Part shown: piece by piece, positions 31,990 to 41,222 of the stretch
Position numbering within the stretch: position 1 is the stretch's first letter
Layout of the letters: every line of letters begins with the position of its first letter
Source: Bacillota bacterium
GTDB taxonomy: Bacteria; Bacillota; Clostridia; Caldicoprobacterales; DTU083
DNA length: 64,000 nucleotides
Assembly: GCA_029549985.1 (NCBI GenBank)
Contig: JAKPIB010000015.1
Span: 1 to 64,000 of the forward strand
Direction: 5' to 3'
Notes under the pieces: model-generated
Databases searched by the model: none
Told to the model about the DNA's origin: nothing
Seen by the model: only the letters and a program-made list of their open reading frames with translations
Position numbers and translations under genes: made by a program

Positions 31990-33729
31990 ATGAACATTTC
32001 AAAGAAGATCATTGCCATACTGCTGATAAGCGTTATGGTATTCTCTTTCGCAGCCTGTGGCAGCAAAAAAAATGCTGACCCCTCGCCGGCTCCTTCAGGA
32101 AGCGGCGACAAGCTGGCAGACATCATACCCAAGGAGACAGTCAAGCTGACAGTCTACACGCAGCTTGCCAATTACTCAGGCGAGCAGATCGGTTGGTTCG
32201 CCCAGGTCATGAAGGAGAAGTTCAACGTAGTACTGAATATCATCAATGAAGGGGACGGTACCTTCGCTACCCGTATGGAATCCGGAAACCTCGGTGATAT
32301 AGTGGTATTTGGCAATGACAGTGATGAATACCTGCAGGCTGTAGAAGCAGGCATGCTGTTTGACTGGGAGGAAGACAGCCTGGTTGAGGAATATGGCCCA
32401 TATATATGGGAAAACATGCAGGCAGCCCTTGATAAGAACAGAAACCTTTCGGGAGGAACCCTGTACGGCTTCGGCCACAATGTAGGTTCAAACTCCGAGG
32501 ACCATGAGGCTTTCTTCTACCGCCCGGACATCCGCTGGGACTTGTATGCCAAGCTCGGATATCCGGAAGTTAACACACTTGAAGACTTCATAGATATTCT
32601 TGAGGACATGGTCGCCCTTGAGCCTACATCCGATACAGGTGGAAAGACATACGGCGTTTCCATGTTCCCTGACTGGGACGGCAACATGGTCATGATGGTC
32701 AAATCGACCGGCGCACTCTACGGTTATGATGAGTTCGGTTTCGGCCTCTACCATGCTGAGAGACAGGTATATGAAGATGCCCTGATGGAAGGCGGGATGT
32801 ACCTGAGAGCTCTGAAGTTCTACAACAAGCTGTACCAAAGAGGCTTGCTGGATCCCGATTCCATGACCCAGACCTATGACGAGATGTCTGAAGCTTACCA
32901 GACAGGTGCAGCTTTCTTCAACATCTTCGACTGGATGGCAAGCGGCCTTTACAACACAGAAGCACACCTTTCCCAGGGCAAGGCAATGATGCCCCTGGCT
33001 GCAAAGGATCAGAAGAATCTCGCTTACGGCCTTAATGTAAATGGTGGAAACCGTGTATGGACCATCGGTGCGAATACGGCCTACCCAGAGCTTTGCATGG
33101 CAATAATCAACTGGCTGTCGACTCCTGAGGGAGTGATGACCACCCTGTACGGACCTAAAGGCGTAACCTGGGATTACAATGAAGATGGAAATCCGTTCCT
33201 GACCGATCTCGGAGAAGCAGTGATGATGGACGGAAATACAGAGATGAGCGGTGGATATACCGGCAAGTTCATTGACGGAACAAGCAAGATCAACAATACG
33301 ACATGGTCGACCGATGCAACCAATCCGGAAGCGGCTGATGGCAGCACCTACAATTACAAGTACTGGAAGACAAGGGCTGACCGTCCTGTAACAGAAATAG
33401 AGCAGGATTGGAGAAACAAGACCGGTTTCTCGGATGTACTGCACTACCTCGAGGATCAAGGCCATGTAGCGGTCAAAATTGCCACAACCTATTCTGAAGC
33501 ACCGAAGAGCGACGAGCTTATGACAAAGTGGAACCAGGTTGCGGAAACGATCAAGACCTACTCCTGGAGAGCTATTTACGCAAAGAGCGATGCTGAGTTC
33601 GACAAGCTTGTTGAAGAGATGACAAAAAAGGCGAATGAGTACGGCTATCAGGATTGCGTAGAGTTCCAGAGGGGCGAGGCTGCCAAGCTCAAGGCCCTTG
33701 AGGATGCGGTAAAGAGCTCTGGCAACTAA
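31990..33729 (+). CDS. Oligosaccharide-binding lipoprotein, LplA type
   Basis: 579 residues with a lipoprotein signal peptide ending FSFAAC (Cys near 23), followed by a Ser/Pro/Gly linker and a family 1 extracellular solute-binding fold of the large LplA/YtcQ class (500-560 residues mature). It captures the oligosaccharide outside the membrane for the two upstream permeases. Codon use is richer in preferred codons than the neighbours (for example long runs of ATC and AAG), consistent with high expression. Strong AGGAGG at 31979-31984. A terminator follows. Confidence 0.93.
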   Translation: MNISKKIIAILLISVMVFSFAACGSKKNADPSPAPSGSGDKLADIIPKETVKLTVYTQLANYSGEQIGWFAQVMKEKFNVVLNIINEGDGTFATRMESGNLGDIVVFGNDSDEYLQAVEAGMLFDWEEDSLVEEYGPYIWENMQAALDKNRNLSGGTLYGFGHNVGSNSEDHEAFFYRPDIRWDLYAKLGYPEVNTLEDFIDILEDMVALEPTSDTGGKTYGVSMFPDWDGNMVMMVKSTGALYGYDEFGFGLYHAERQVYEDALMEGGMYLRALKFYNKLYQRGLLDPDSMTQTYDEMSEAYQTGAAFFNIFDWMASGLYNTEAHLSQGKAMMPLAAKDQKNLAYGLNVNGGNRVWTIGANTAYPELCMAIINWLSTPEGVMTTLYGPKGVTWDYNEDGNPFLTDLGEAVMMDGNTEMSGGYTGKFIDGTSKINNTTWSTDATNPEAADGSTYNYKYWKTRADRPVTEIEQDWRNKTGFSDVLHYLEDQGHVAVKIATTYSEAPKSDELMTKWNQVAETIKTYSWRAIYAKSDAEFDKLVEEMTKKANEYGYQDCVEFQRGEAAKLKALEDAVKSSGN

Positions 33730-33769
33730 GCATGAGTACGACTGAGTTACTGCATTGACATCTAAAAGC

Positions 33770-33805
33770 AAATGGGTTTTCCGGCAACGGAAAGCCCATT
33801 TTGCG
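33770..33805 (+). terminator. Terminator-like hairpin after the binding-protein gene
   Basis: Fourteen-base stem AAATGGGTTTTCCG/CGGAAAGCCCATTT (33770-33783 with 33788-33801; one T-G wobble), four-base loop, then a T-containing tail. The 130 bases that follow, up to the next gene, show no clear promoter. Confidence 0.65.
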
Positions 33806-33936
33806 TTTTAAAATATGCAAATCAGGGAGGAAAAGCAGACCTGTGTAAAGAAAAACATGGTAGTATCACCCGATAAAGGGGCAGATAAAATAAAGGCAGG
33901 ACCAAAAGCAACCTTAGTGGATAAGGAGGAATGAAA

Positions 33937-35658
33937 ATGAACGGGTACAAGAATTTCAACGCAGCTATCTATTGCCCGGTCGGCGACCTGATCAACCTGA
34001 CGGACCTGGATAAGTTTTCAGAGCAGCTTGATTGGATCGAAAAGCAAGTCAGGGTCGGGAAGGTATACCTGGAGACCTATCGCCACGGCAGGACGATAGA
34101 CAGAGATCAAATCGAGCGCTTGATCGAGTTTTTCAACAAACGGGGTATAGAAACCTCAGGGGGCATTACCACGGACGCCCCTCCGGGCGGTGAAGGCGGC
34201 TTTGATCCTTTGTGCTATACCAGCAATGAAACGATAGGACTCCTTACAAAAGTGGTTGAGCTGACGGCATCCCTTTTTGATGAGTTCATCCTTGACGACT
34301 TTTATTTCACCAACTGCAGATGCCAGTCCTGCATAGAAGCAAAGGGGGAAAGGACCTGGGCGCAGTTCCGTCTGGACCTGATGAGGGACATCTCGGAAAA
34401 TGTCATCATAAAGACAGCAAAGCGGGTCAATCCCAATGTGAAGGTCATCATCAAGTACCCCAACTGGTACGAGCATTATCAGGATAGCGGCTACAACCTG
34501 GAAGATGAACCCCGCATTTTCGATATGGTCTACACTGGTACAGAAACCCGCAATCCTGCATATACACAGCAGCACCTGCCCAAGTATCTGAGCTACTTTT
34601 TGATGCGCTACCTTGAAAATATCGCCCCGGGCCGCAACGGTGGCGGATGGTATGATCCGTATGAATGTACATACAATTATACTTCCTATGCACAGCAGGC
34701 ATATTTGACCCTGCTCGCCAAGGCAAGGGAGGTCATGATGTTCTCTTTAGGCTCCCTGCTGAGTCCTCAATATTCGCTTTGCATACCAATCAACGGGCAG
34801 ATTTTCAGCGATATGGACAAAGTGCTGGGGCTATTGGGGAATCCTACGGGTACGGCCTGTTATCTTCCTGTTCACGGCCACGGTGAAGATTACCTGCACG
34901 ATTATATCGGCATGCTCGGCATACCCCTTGAGCCGGTGCCCGAATACCCACGATCGGCCAGGACAGTCTTCCTCACGGAAAGTGCTGCCATTGACTGCCG
35001 GATAATAGAAAAGGTCAAGGGCACCTTGTCCGCCGGCGGCACTGTCATAGTGACATCAGGCTTCCTAAAGGCAGCCTCGCCTATGGGCTTCCAAAAGGAG
35101 CTGGCCAATGTAGTCCATACCTCCAGGAAGGCCATGATCAACACCTATGCATATTCAGACAATGGGGGCGTTACCTTTGGCGGCCGCCTGGAAGCAGCAA
35201 AGTCTGTGGTGATACCCCAGCTCGAGTTCATGACCAATGACACCTGGGAGCTTGTTGCAGGCCTGGGTGAAGACAACGGCTTCCCGCTCCTGCTCAAGAC
35301 CATCTACGGCAAGGGCAGGCTCTATATCATGACGATACCCGATGACTATGGCGATCTGTACCATTATCCAAGAAAGATATTGTATGAGATACGCCGGGTA
35401 TTTTGCCCTGACAGCCCTGTCAAGCTGGATGCATTCTCCAAGGTCGCCATGTTTACATATGACAACAACTGCTTTGCCCTTCATTCCTTCCAGCCATGGT
35501 ATGATGAGATACGTCTTGTGCTGAGAAAGGACTATGACGCGCTATTGGACCTGGTCAGCGGCCGTATCCTGGAGGCAAGACCGGAAAACGAAGGCATGGT
35601 GGTCCGGCTCCGTATGATACCCGGCATAAACTATATCTTTGAGCCGATCTCAAAGTGA
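33937..35658 (+). CDS. Uncharacterised glycosidase-like protein (TIM-barrel plus amidotransferase-like domain)
   Basis: 573 residues from ATG 33937, seven bases behind GGAGG; the ATG at 33931 abuts the ribosome site. I do not recognise a named family. The N-terminal 300 residues look like a (beta/alpha)8 barrel: repeated strand-helix units and an acidic strand-end DEFILDDFYFTNCRCQSC near residue 115, reminiscent of the putative glycosyl hydrolase (GHL) superfamilies. Residues about 330-480 (RTVFLTESAAIDCRIIEKVKG, then GGTVIVTSGF) look like the amidotransferase-like trimerisation domain of GH42-type enzymes. No signal peptide. Its position between the importer and a GH74-like gene argues for a role in breaking down the imported sugar; the activity is unknown. 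Confidence 0.7.
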   Translation: MNGYKNFNAAIYCPVGDLINLTDLDKFSEQLDWIEKQVRVGKVYLETYRHGRTIDRDQIERLIEFFNKRGIETSGGITTDAPPGGEGGFDPLCYTSNETIGLLTKVVELTASLFDEFILDDFYFTNCRCQSCIEAKGERTWAQFRLDLMRDISENVIIKTAKRVNPNVKVIIKYPNWYEHYQDSGYNLEDEPRIFDMVYTGTETRNPAYTQQHLPKYLSYFLMRYLENIAPGRNGGGWYDPYECTYNYTSYAQQAYLTLLAKAREVMMFSLGSLLSPQYSLCIPINGQIFSDMDKVLGLLGNPTGTACYLPVHGHGEDYLHDYIGMLGIPLEPVPEYPRSARTVFLTESAAIDCRIIEKVKGTLSAGGTVIVTSGFLKAASPMGFQKELANVVHTSRKAMINTYAYSDNGGVTFGGRLEAAKSVVIPQLEFMTNDTWELVAGLGEDNGFPLLLKTIYGKGRLYIMTIPDDYGDLYHYPRKILYEIRRVFCPDSPVKLDAFSKVAMFTYDNNCFALHSFQPWYDEIRLVLRKDYDALLDLVSGRILEARPENEGMVVRLRMIPGINYIFEPISK

Positions 35659-35673
35659 TTTGGAGGAAACGAG

Positions 35674-38046
35674 ATGAGCCTGACAAAGAAGTGCGAATAT
35701 GTGCCCTATGAGTACAGACATGCCCCCGTACCCGGAGGGGGCTTTGTTACGGGCTTTGCTTTTCACAGACTGAAAAAGGGGATACTGTATGCCCGCACAG
35801 ATATCGGCGGTGTCTACCGGTACAACTTTGACGATAGGACCTGGCACTCGCTGGTGGACCATGTCACAGCCCCGGGCAAGTGGGAGACCTATCCTCTATC
35901 GATAGCCCTGGATGACAATCATCCTGAATGGCTGTATATAGCCGCCGGAGACTGGAAGCACAACTACTTGTGCAGGTCGAAGGATATGGGCAGACATTTT
36001 GAGTATTTTGAGATCCCCGCAGGGGTGCATGGCAATGCGCCGGGCAGAGGTACGGGCGAGCGTCTGATTGTTGATCCTGTCGATCCGGGTGTCATCTATT
36101 TTGGTTCGCAGACTAACGGTCTCCTTATATCAGAGGATCATGGGGAGCATTGGAGAGAGCTTCCTGTATGTCCCGTTAACGGAAAACCCGAAACCGATAT
36201 CGCATTTGTCTGGCTGGATCCCAGGAGCGGATCAGGCGGACGGTGCAGCACGATAGTCGTTTCTGCATCAGGCAAGGACAATTCGCCCGTAGGCAATGTA
36301 CGGGGGCCGAGCCTGTATATATCAAGGGACGGGGGCCGAAGCTTTTCGCCCATGCCAGGGCAGCCATCTCCGCCTGATATTGGCAACTACCCCGGCTTTG
36401 TAGGCCAGCGGGCAGCCTTTGATGGAAGGTACCTTTATGTGACAATGGCGTCGGTGGTGAACTCCTGGGCGGGATGGCGGGGCTATGCCTGTGATATGGG
36501 CGGAGCCCAGCTTGGCTGCGTGATCAGATATGAGTTGGCGGAAAACGGAGACATCCGAGGCTGGAAATACATAACCCCGGATATGTCCCTGTTAACAGAA
36601 AGCAAGGAAGCCATATGCCGATTCAGCGGCTTTGGGGGCATATCCGCAGACACGTCCAAGCCGGGCCGCCTGGTATGCTCCACCCAGTGCTGCGCAAAGG
36701 GCGACGCGGTATTCTACTCCGAGGACTTTGGGGAGACCTGGACACAGATACTCCATGGGCTGACTATAGGTCAAATGGATTTTGACGGGGTTCCATATAT
36801 GAAGCCTGAGTATAACGGCGGAGGAAACCTCATACACTGGCTGTCTGACATCAAGATCGATCCTTTTGACTCAGACAGGGCTGTGTTCAACACCGGAACG
36901 GGTATATTCATGACTGAAAACCTATGCGCTGCAGCGGAGGGAGGAACCGTAGTCTGGAAGCCAAGCTGCAAGGGACTTGAGGAGACAGTGCATCTAAATT
37001 TATACAGCCCGCCAAAGGGAGAGGTCAGGCTTATAGACATAATAGGTGATCTGGGCGGCTTTGCCTTTACCGATCTGACAAAGCCTGCCGAGAACTCATT
37101 TGCCGATGAGAATGGCAACAGGTACATAACCTGCCTGAACGCCGATTTTCCCGACGACAATCCCTGGCATATAGCTGTTACTGCGAGGGGCAACTGGACA
37201 GGTAAAACAACAGGCGGGCTTATCTGGTCTGAGGATCAGTGCAGGACGTGGACCCGACTGAAGGATCCTACGGGCTTGACAGAACGTATCGATCGATTGA
37301 TTGACGCCATCAGAAGGCCGAACACCAACTCCGGATGGGTAGCTGTCTCAGCGGACGGGAGGACTTTGGTCTGGAGCCTGGCGGAAGGCAGCCGGCTGCC
37401 TGTGGATGCAGTCGTCTATACTGATGATCTGGGGAGCAGCTGGAATAAATGCAGGGTATATGACCTGGAAGGGAATATAGTGGATAATGAACAGGATACG
37501 CTCAAAGTCATGTCTGACAGGGTAGACCCGGAGGTCTTCTACGGATTTGGAGATGGATCCAGGCTGTACATCAGCAGGGACAGAGCCCGGACATTCCATG
37601 AGATACAAGTGCCGTCTGATTTTCCTGCTCTTGAGCTTGGAGGCATAGACGGGAGGATGCCTGCCGAGATACGCGCTGAGTCAGGCAAAACAGGTGTTAT
37701 CTGGATATCGACCGGGGAGCAGGGCCTGTGGAAAATTATCTTTGACAAGCTGAATGGCACGGCTGACTTCAGAAAAGTATCGGCCGATGGTGACGTCATT
37801 TACCGCCAGGGTATGGGCAAGGCTGCGCCTGACAGCGACTGCAAGACACTGTATGTCAACGGTATAATCAAGGGCGAGTATGGGTTCTACAGGTCCTTTG
37901 ACGAAGGGAGGACATGGCAGCGCATAAACAGCGCGAGCCAGATGTTCGGAGATATAAGGAGCATAGCAGGTGATCCGAGAGTATTCGGGCTTTTATACAT
38001 CGCGACCGGCACCAGGGGAGTATTGTGGGGGCAGCCGGCAAAGTAA
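35674..38046 (+). CDS. GH74-like beta-propeller glycosidase (xyloglucanase type), cytoplasmic
   Basis: 790 residues of two seven-bladed-propeller-like halves with sialidase/BNR-like Asp-box repeats (SKDMGRHFEYF, SEDHGEHWREL, SRDGGRSF, SEDFGETWTQI). The N-terminus GGGFVTGFAFH-KGILYARTDIGGVYRY is the GH74 signature; the Asp of ARTD (D43) and the DIKIDPFDSDR block (D392/D396) sit where the two catalytic aspartates of GH74 xyloglucanases are expected. GH74 enzymes are normally secreted; this one has no signal peptide. ATG is behind GGAGG at 35661-35665, 15 bases after the previous gene. Role: probably cuts beta-1,4-glucan backbone of xyloglucan fragments, or a related non-standard activity. Confidence 0.82.
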   Translation: MSLTKKCEYVPYEYRHAPVPGGGFVTGFAFHRLKKGILYARTDIGGVYRYNFDDRTWHSLVDHVTAPGKWETYPLSIALDDNHPEWLYIAAGDWKHNYLCRSKDMGRHFEYFEIPAGVHGNAPGRGTGERLIVDPVDPGVIYFGSQTNGLLISEDHGEHWRELPVCPVNGKPETDIAFVWLDPRSGSGGRCSTIVVSASGKDNSPVGNVRGPSLYISRDGGRSFSPMPGQPSPPDIGNYPGFVGQRAAFDGRYLYVTMASVVNSWAGWRGYACDMGGAQLGCVIRYELAENGDIRGWKYITPDMSLLTESKEAICRFSGFGGISADTSKPGRLVCSTQCCAKGDAVFYSEDFGETWTQILHGLTIGQMDFDGVPYMKPEYNGGGNLIHWLSDIKIDPFDSDRAVFNTGTGIFMTENLCAAAEGGTVVWKPSCKGLEETVHLNLYSPPKGEVRLIDIIGDLGGFAFTDLTKPAENSFADENGNRYITCLNADFPDDNPWHIAVTARGNWTGKTTGGLIWSEDQCRTWTRLKDPTGLTERIDRLIDAIRRPNTNSGWVAVSADGRTLVWSLAEGSRLPVDAVVYTDDLGSSWNKCRVYDLEGNIVDNEQDTLKVMSDRVDPEVFYGFGDGSRLYISRDRARTFHEIQVPSDFPALELGGIDGRMPAEIRAESGKTGVIWISTGEQGLWKIIFDKLNGTADFRKVSADGDVIYRQGMGKAAPDSDCKTLYVNGIIKGEYGFYRSFDEGRTWQRINSASQMFGDIRSIAGDPRVFGLLYIATGTRGVLWGQPAK

Positions 38047-38078
38047 GCAGCCCTTCGCGTAAATGCCGCCAAAAGGCT

Positions 38079-38594
38079 TTAAATAAGGGATTCCATTATC
38101 TTTTTATATACCTCGGGAGCTTTGACCTTCCATTTCTCGCACACGCTCTTGGCCTGCTCCATGGTCGTCAGGTTCAGCTTGAGCTCGATCAGTGTGATCG
38201 TGCCCTCCATGACCTTTAGCACAGCGAGGTACTCATTGTTTTCCAAACGCTTGTAATCCGCGATCAGCTGGCTCTCCCTTTTCAGGCGGCTGCGATTGGC
38301 CAACACGAAGTCTTCGATCATATTGCGCGTATAGGTATCAATCCGGGAGCTGAAAAGCCTGAGGGTCTCCTTGCCCCTTTCCGTAATGGAGTAAAAATTG
38401 CTGTTTCGGCTTTCCATATAGCATAGATGCTCTGTTTCGAAAAGCTCGGCCAGAAACTGCTGCAGATCGAAATAGTTCATCAGGTATTTGTTGACAAAAA
38501 AATCAGTTACCTGCTCATTGGTAAGCGGGATCCCGAGGGAATCAAAAAAATAGAGGATCGCCAGCTTGTTGTCTGCTAGATCCATGCGTCTCAT
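38079..38594 (-). CDS. DUF4364 protein, putative winged-helix regulator
   Basis: 171 residues from ATG 38594 (MRRMDLADNK). The frame continues upstream to a TTG at 38642, but a TATAAT just inside that extension (minus strand, 38639-38634) could be the -10 and the family normally begins near LADNKLAILYFFDSL. The N-terminal half (IPLTNEQVTDFF, LQQFLAELFE, FYSITERGKETL) is a winged helix, the C-terminal half is helical and strand-rich. DUF4364 is restricted to Clostridia and its targets are not known. It converges on the GH74-like gene with 32 bases between; a link to the sugar cluster is possible but not shown. Confidence 0.75.
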   Translation of the reverse strand: MRRMDLADNKLAILYFFDSLGIPLTNEQVTDFFVNKYLMNYFDLQQFLAELFETEHLCYMESRNSNFYSITERGKETLRLFSSRIDTYTRNMIEDFVLANRSRLKRESQLIADYKRLENNEYLAVLKVMEGTITLIELKLNLTTMEQAKSVCEKWKVKAPEVYKKIMESLI

Positions 38595-38759
38595 CGTTGG
38601 ATTATCGCCTGCTTTCTCATAAACTGCCTTAATATTATACAATAAATCATATCAATAGTAAAAAACCTGATAAACACTCATTGGTAAATGCAAAGGACAT
38701 CCGGCGGTGGATGTCCTTGTACATTATAGGCTATTATTCCGTCTGATTTCTTATGATGC

Positions 38760-38987
38760 CTAGATCAGGTATTCCTTGATATCCTCCAGGAAGTCATCGC
38801 AGTCATCGCTGTAGATCTCAACAATTATGGGCTTGCTGAGGTCAAGGCTGAATATACCGAGGATCGATTTTGCATCGACAACATGTCTGCCGGATCTCAG
38901 GTCTATTTCGTATGGATACTTGTTGACGATATTGACAAAGCTCTTTACATTTTCGGCGAGGGACAGCTTAATGCTTACGGTCTTCAT
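38760..38987 (-). CDS. HPr-like protein lacking the active-site histidine
   Basis: 75 residues with the HPr fold pattern. The DAKSILGIFSLDL block (residues 38-50) is the conserved regulatory region, S41 corresponding to Ser46 of HPr, target of HPr kinase. The N-terminal GLHARPA motif is replaced (around LAENVKS, residues 10-16) and no histidine is there, so it cannot carry PTS phosphate. This is comparable to Crh, which retains Ser46 but lacks His15 and works as a catabolite co-regulator. ATG follows AGGAGG on the minus strand; own promoter at 39023-39051. Confidence 0.8.
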   Translation of the reverse strand: MKTVSIKLSLAENVKSFVNIVNKYPYEIDLRSGRHVVDAKSILGIFSLDLSKPIIVEIYSDDCDDFLEDIKEYLI

Positions 38988-39022
38988 ATGACAACCTCCT
39001 AATCTATCATTTCTTTACCATA

Positions 39023-39051
39023 AGTATATCCCAATTAGTATAAAACGGCAA
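39023..39051 (-). promoter_or_regulatory. Promoter of the HPr-like gene
   Basis: Read on the minus strand: TTGCCG (39051-39046), spacer 17, TATACT (39028-39023), about 35 bases before the start codon. Confidence 0.65.
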
Positions 39052-39181
39052 TACCTTATCTATTTAACTTCATTACTAGTACTTTGCGCAAAATAGTATA
39101 AATTTCATTATACTAATGCTGCAAATGGCAATAATAACAGAATGAGGTTTCACAAAGACCTTGTTCAATGGGAGGTATATT

Positions 39182-40183
39182 TTGAAGATAGGTATACCAA
39201 GAGCGCTGTTATGGAGCATTTATCTTCCTCTATGGAAAGCCTTTTTCAACGAGCTGGGGCATGAAGTTGTCCTCTCTCCGCCGACCAACAAGAAGATACT
39301 GAATGACGGGGTAACGGCCTGTGTGGATGACGCATGTCTGCCGGTAAAAATCATGCACGGGCATGTCATTGATCTGATGGACAGGGCAGACCTTATTTTC
39401 ATCCCCAGGCTTATCAGCATTTGCCCTAGAGAGTATATCTGCCCCAAATTCATTGGCCTGCCGGAGATGATCAGAAACTCCGTAGCGGGCGGGCCGAAGC
39501 TGCTGGTCCTGGATTTCAATGCACATAAAAGCATCAGGCACGGCTATGATGGCTTTATTGCAATCGGCAGGCAGCTGGGTGCACGGGAGAGCGCTGTCAG
39601 GAGGGCACTTGCCAGAGCGATGAAGGCCCAGGATGAATATACAGCCAGGCTGCTTGGGGGCTCAAATCCGTTGATGTTGCTCGAAGGCATGGCCCTGCAT
39701 GCAGGCATCGGGGGTAATAAAGGGACGATCGGGTTGATAGGGCATCCGTATTTGCTGTATGACAGGTTTGTCAGCATGGATGCCTGCAGGAAGCTTGCCC
39801 AAATGGGATATCGGCTGATCTTCCCGGAAAACATTCTCCCCGAGCAGATCGAAAGGACTTGCTCAATATATCCAAAAAAGCTTTTCTGGAGCTATGGAAA
39901 GCACCTGCTTGGCAGTGGTCTTGCTATGCTGGAAAAGGGTATGGCAGACGGGATAATTGTGCTGTCAAGCTTTGGCTGCGGCATAGACTCATTCATGGTA
40001 GAGCTGCTGCAGCGGCAGAACCAAAGAGATTTTCGGATACCACTGACAGTCATCACCCTTGATGAGCACAGCGGAAACGCAGGCTTTGATACCCGACTGG
40101 AAGCATTCGTGGACATGCTGGAATGGAGGGATCACAATGGTCATTACTTTTCCCCACATGGGGAGGGTTTATATATCTGTTAA
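39182..40183 (+). CDS. DUF2229 (CoA-enzyme-activase associated) protein A
   Basis: 333 residues from TTG 39182, six bases after GGGAGG; the frame opens earlier at TTG 39161 but that lies before the ribosome site. IGIPRALLWSIYLPLWKAFF at the start and CVDDACLPVK (C47, C52) are hallmarks of the DUF2229 module related to the HgdB/FldBC-type subunits of 2-hydroxyacyl-CoA dehydratases. In many Clostridia this module is fused behind two activase domains in a protein of about 1400 residues; here it is free-standing. A CPREYICPKF stretch may supply more cluster ligands. Its 3' end overlaps the next gene by 47 bases. Confidence 0.82.
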   Translation: MKIGIPRALLWSIYLPLWKAFFNELGHEVVLSPPTNKKILNDGVTACVDDACLPVKIMHGHVIDLMDRADLIFIPRLISICPREYICPKFIGLPEMIRNSVAGGPKLLVLDFNAHKSIRHGYDGFIAIGRQLGARESAVRRALARAMKAQDEYTARLLGGSNPLMLLEGMALHAGIGGNKGTIGLIGHPYLLYDRFVSMDACRKLAQMGYRLIFPENILPEQIERTCSIYPKKLFWSYGKHLLGSGLAMLEKGMADGIIVLSSFGCGIDSFMVELLQRQNQRDFRIPLTVITLDEHSGNAGFDTRLEAFVDMLEWRDHNGHYFSPHGEGLYIC

Positions 40184-41222
40184 AGCGCTTTTTGATGATT
40201 TGAACGTAAAGCTCGTAGTTCCTCCGCCGGTGAGCAAGAATACCCTGGAGCTCGGTACCAGGCTTGCTCCTGAGATGGCCTGCCTGCCTCTTAAAATAAA
40301 TATCGGGAATTATATCGAAAGCATAAAACGGGGGGCTGATACTATCATCCTGACAGGCAGCTGTGGCCCCTGCAGGTTTGGATACTACGGCGTCGTTCAA
40401 AAGGAGATCCTGAAAGACCTGGGCTATGATGTAAACATCGTTATCCTGGACGCCCCGAATACAGGGTTCAAGGCGTTTATCGACAAAATACGCATGATAA
40501 GCGGATATAGCTCCCTGTCAAGTCTTATGAGAGCATTCAGGGCTGCATTCAAGGTCACTGTCGAAGTCGATGAGCTTATGGATATCGTGTTGAGAAAAAG
40601 GCCAAGAGAAAAGCACAAGGGCGAGACAGACAGGCTTCTCAGCAGGTTTGAACATGATGTTCTGAAGGTGCACGGAAGCACCGAAACACTCGAACTAGTG
40701 GCCATATATAAGGATAAGATCTCAGTCATAGCGGAAGATGAAAAGGCCGACCCTGTACGTATAGGTCTAGTCGGGGAGATCTATACCCTTATAGAGCCTT
40801 ATGTCAACCTCAATGTCGAAAAGAAGCTGGGAAGCCTTGGAGTTGAGGTGCATCGGGGCATCACGCTCACAGACTGGATAAAGACCCATCTTTCGATGGA
40901 TATGAAGTACAAGCGGGCCAGAAGGAATGCATTGGACAAGGCAAAACCGTACCTGGGCCGCTGCATCGGCGGTCATGCATGGGAGACAATAGCGGCCACT
41001 GTAGGTTTCAATGAAAAAGGCATGGACGGAGTGATACAGATCCTGCCCTTTGGATGCATGCCTGAAATCGTGGCTGAGAGCATAATACCGACCATATCCA
41101 GGGACCTGAGCCTGCCCGCGATGACTGTCACCGTGGACGAGCTGACCGGAGAAGCTGGCTACATGACCAGACTGGAGGCCTTTGTTGACCTATTATCACA
41201 AAAGAAAGGAATGGTATCATGA
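40137..41222 (+). CDS. DUF2229/HgdB-like protein B
   Basis: 361 residues from ATG 40137, six bases behind GGAGGG; a longer frame to 40059 lacks such a site and would overlap more. Shares the design of the preceding protein: MACLPLK (C49) and GSCGPCRFGYY (C76, C79), cysteines that in related proteins hold a [4Fe-4S] or double-cubane cluster. Late GGHAWETIAATVGF and PFGCMPEIVAESI also fit. It likely pairs with protein A as a reductase or dehydratase-like component receiving electrons from the activase whose gene overlaps by four bases (ATGA). Confidence 0.82.
   Translation: MVITFPHMGRVYISVKALFDDLNVKLVVPPPVSKNTLELGTRLAPEMACLPLKINIGNYIESIKRGADTIILTGSCGPCRFGYYGVVQKEILKDLGYDVNIVILDAPNTGFKAFIDKIRMISGYSSLSSLMRAFRAAFKVTVEVDELMDIVLRKRPREKHKGETDRLLSRFEHDVLKVHGSTETLELVAIYKDKISVIAEDEKADPVRIGLVGEIYTLIEPYVNLNVEKKLGSLGVEVHRGITLTDWIKTHLSMDMKYKRARRNALDKAKPYLGRCIGGHAWETIAATVGFNEKGMDGVIQILPFGCMPEIVAESIIPTISRDLSLPAMTVTVDELTGEAGYMTRLEAFVDLLSQKKGMVS

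Noticed and set aside
32488-33771. 427-residue minus-strand open frame across the binding-protein gene
   Set aside because: Long only because of strong codon bias in the lipoprotein gene; composition (Cys/Val/His rich) is unlike a real protein.
40182-40191. AAAGCGCTTT, cre-like palindrome near the start of the second DUF2229 gene
   Set aside because: Falls inside coding sequence, lacks the flanking TG/CA of a good cre site, and is one 10-base match expected by chance.
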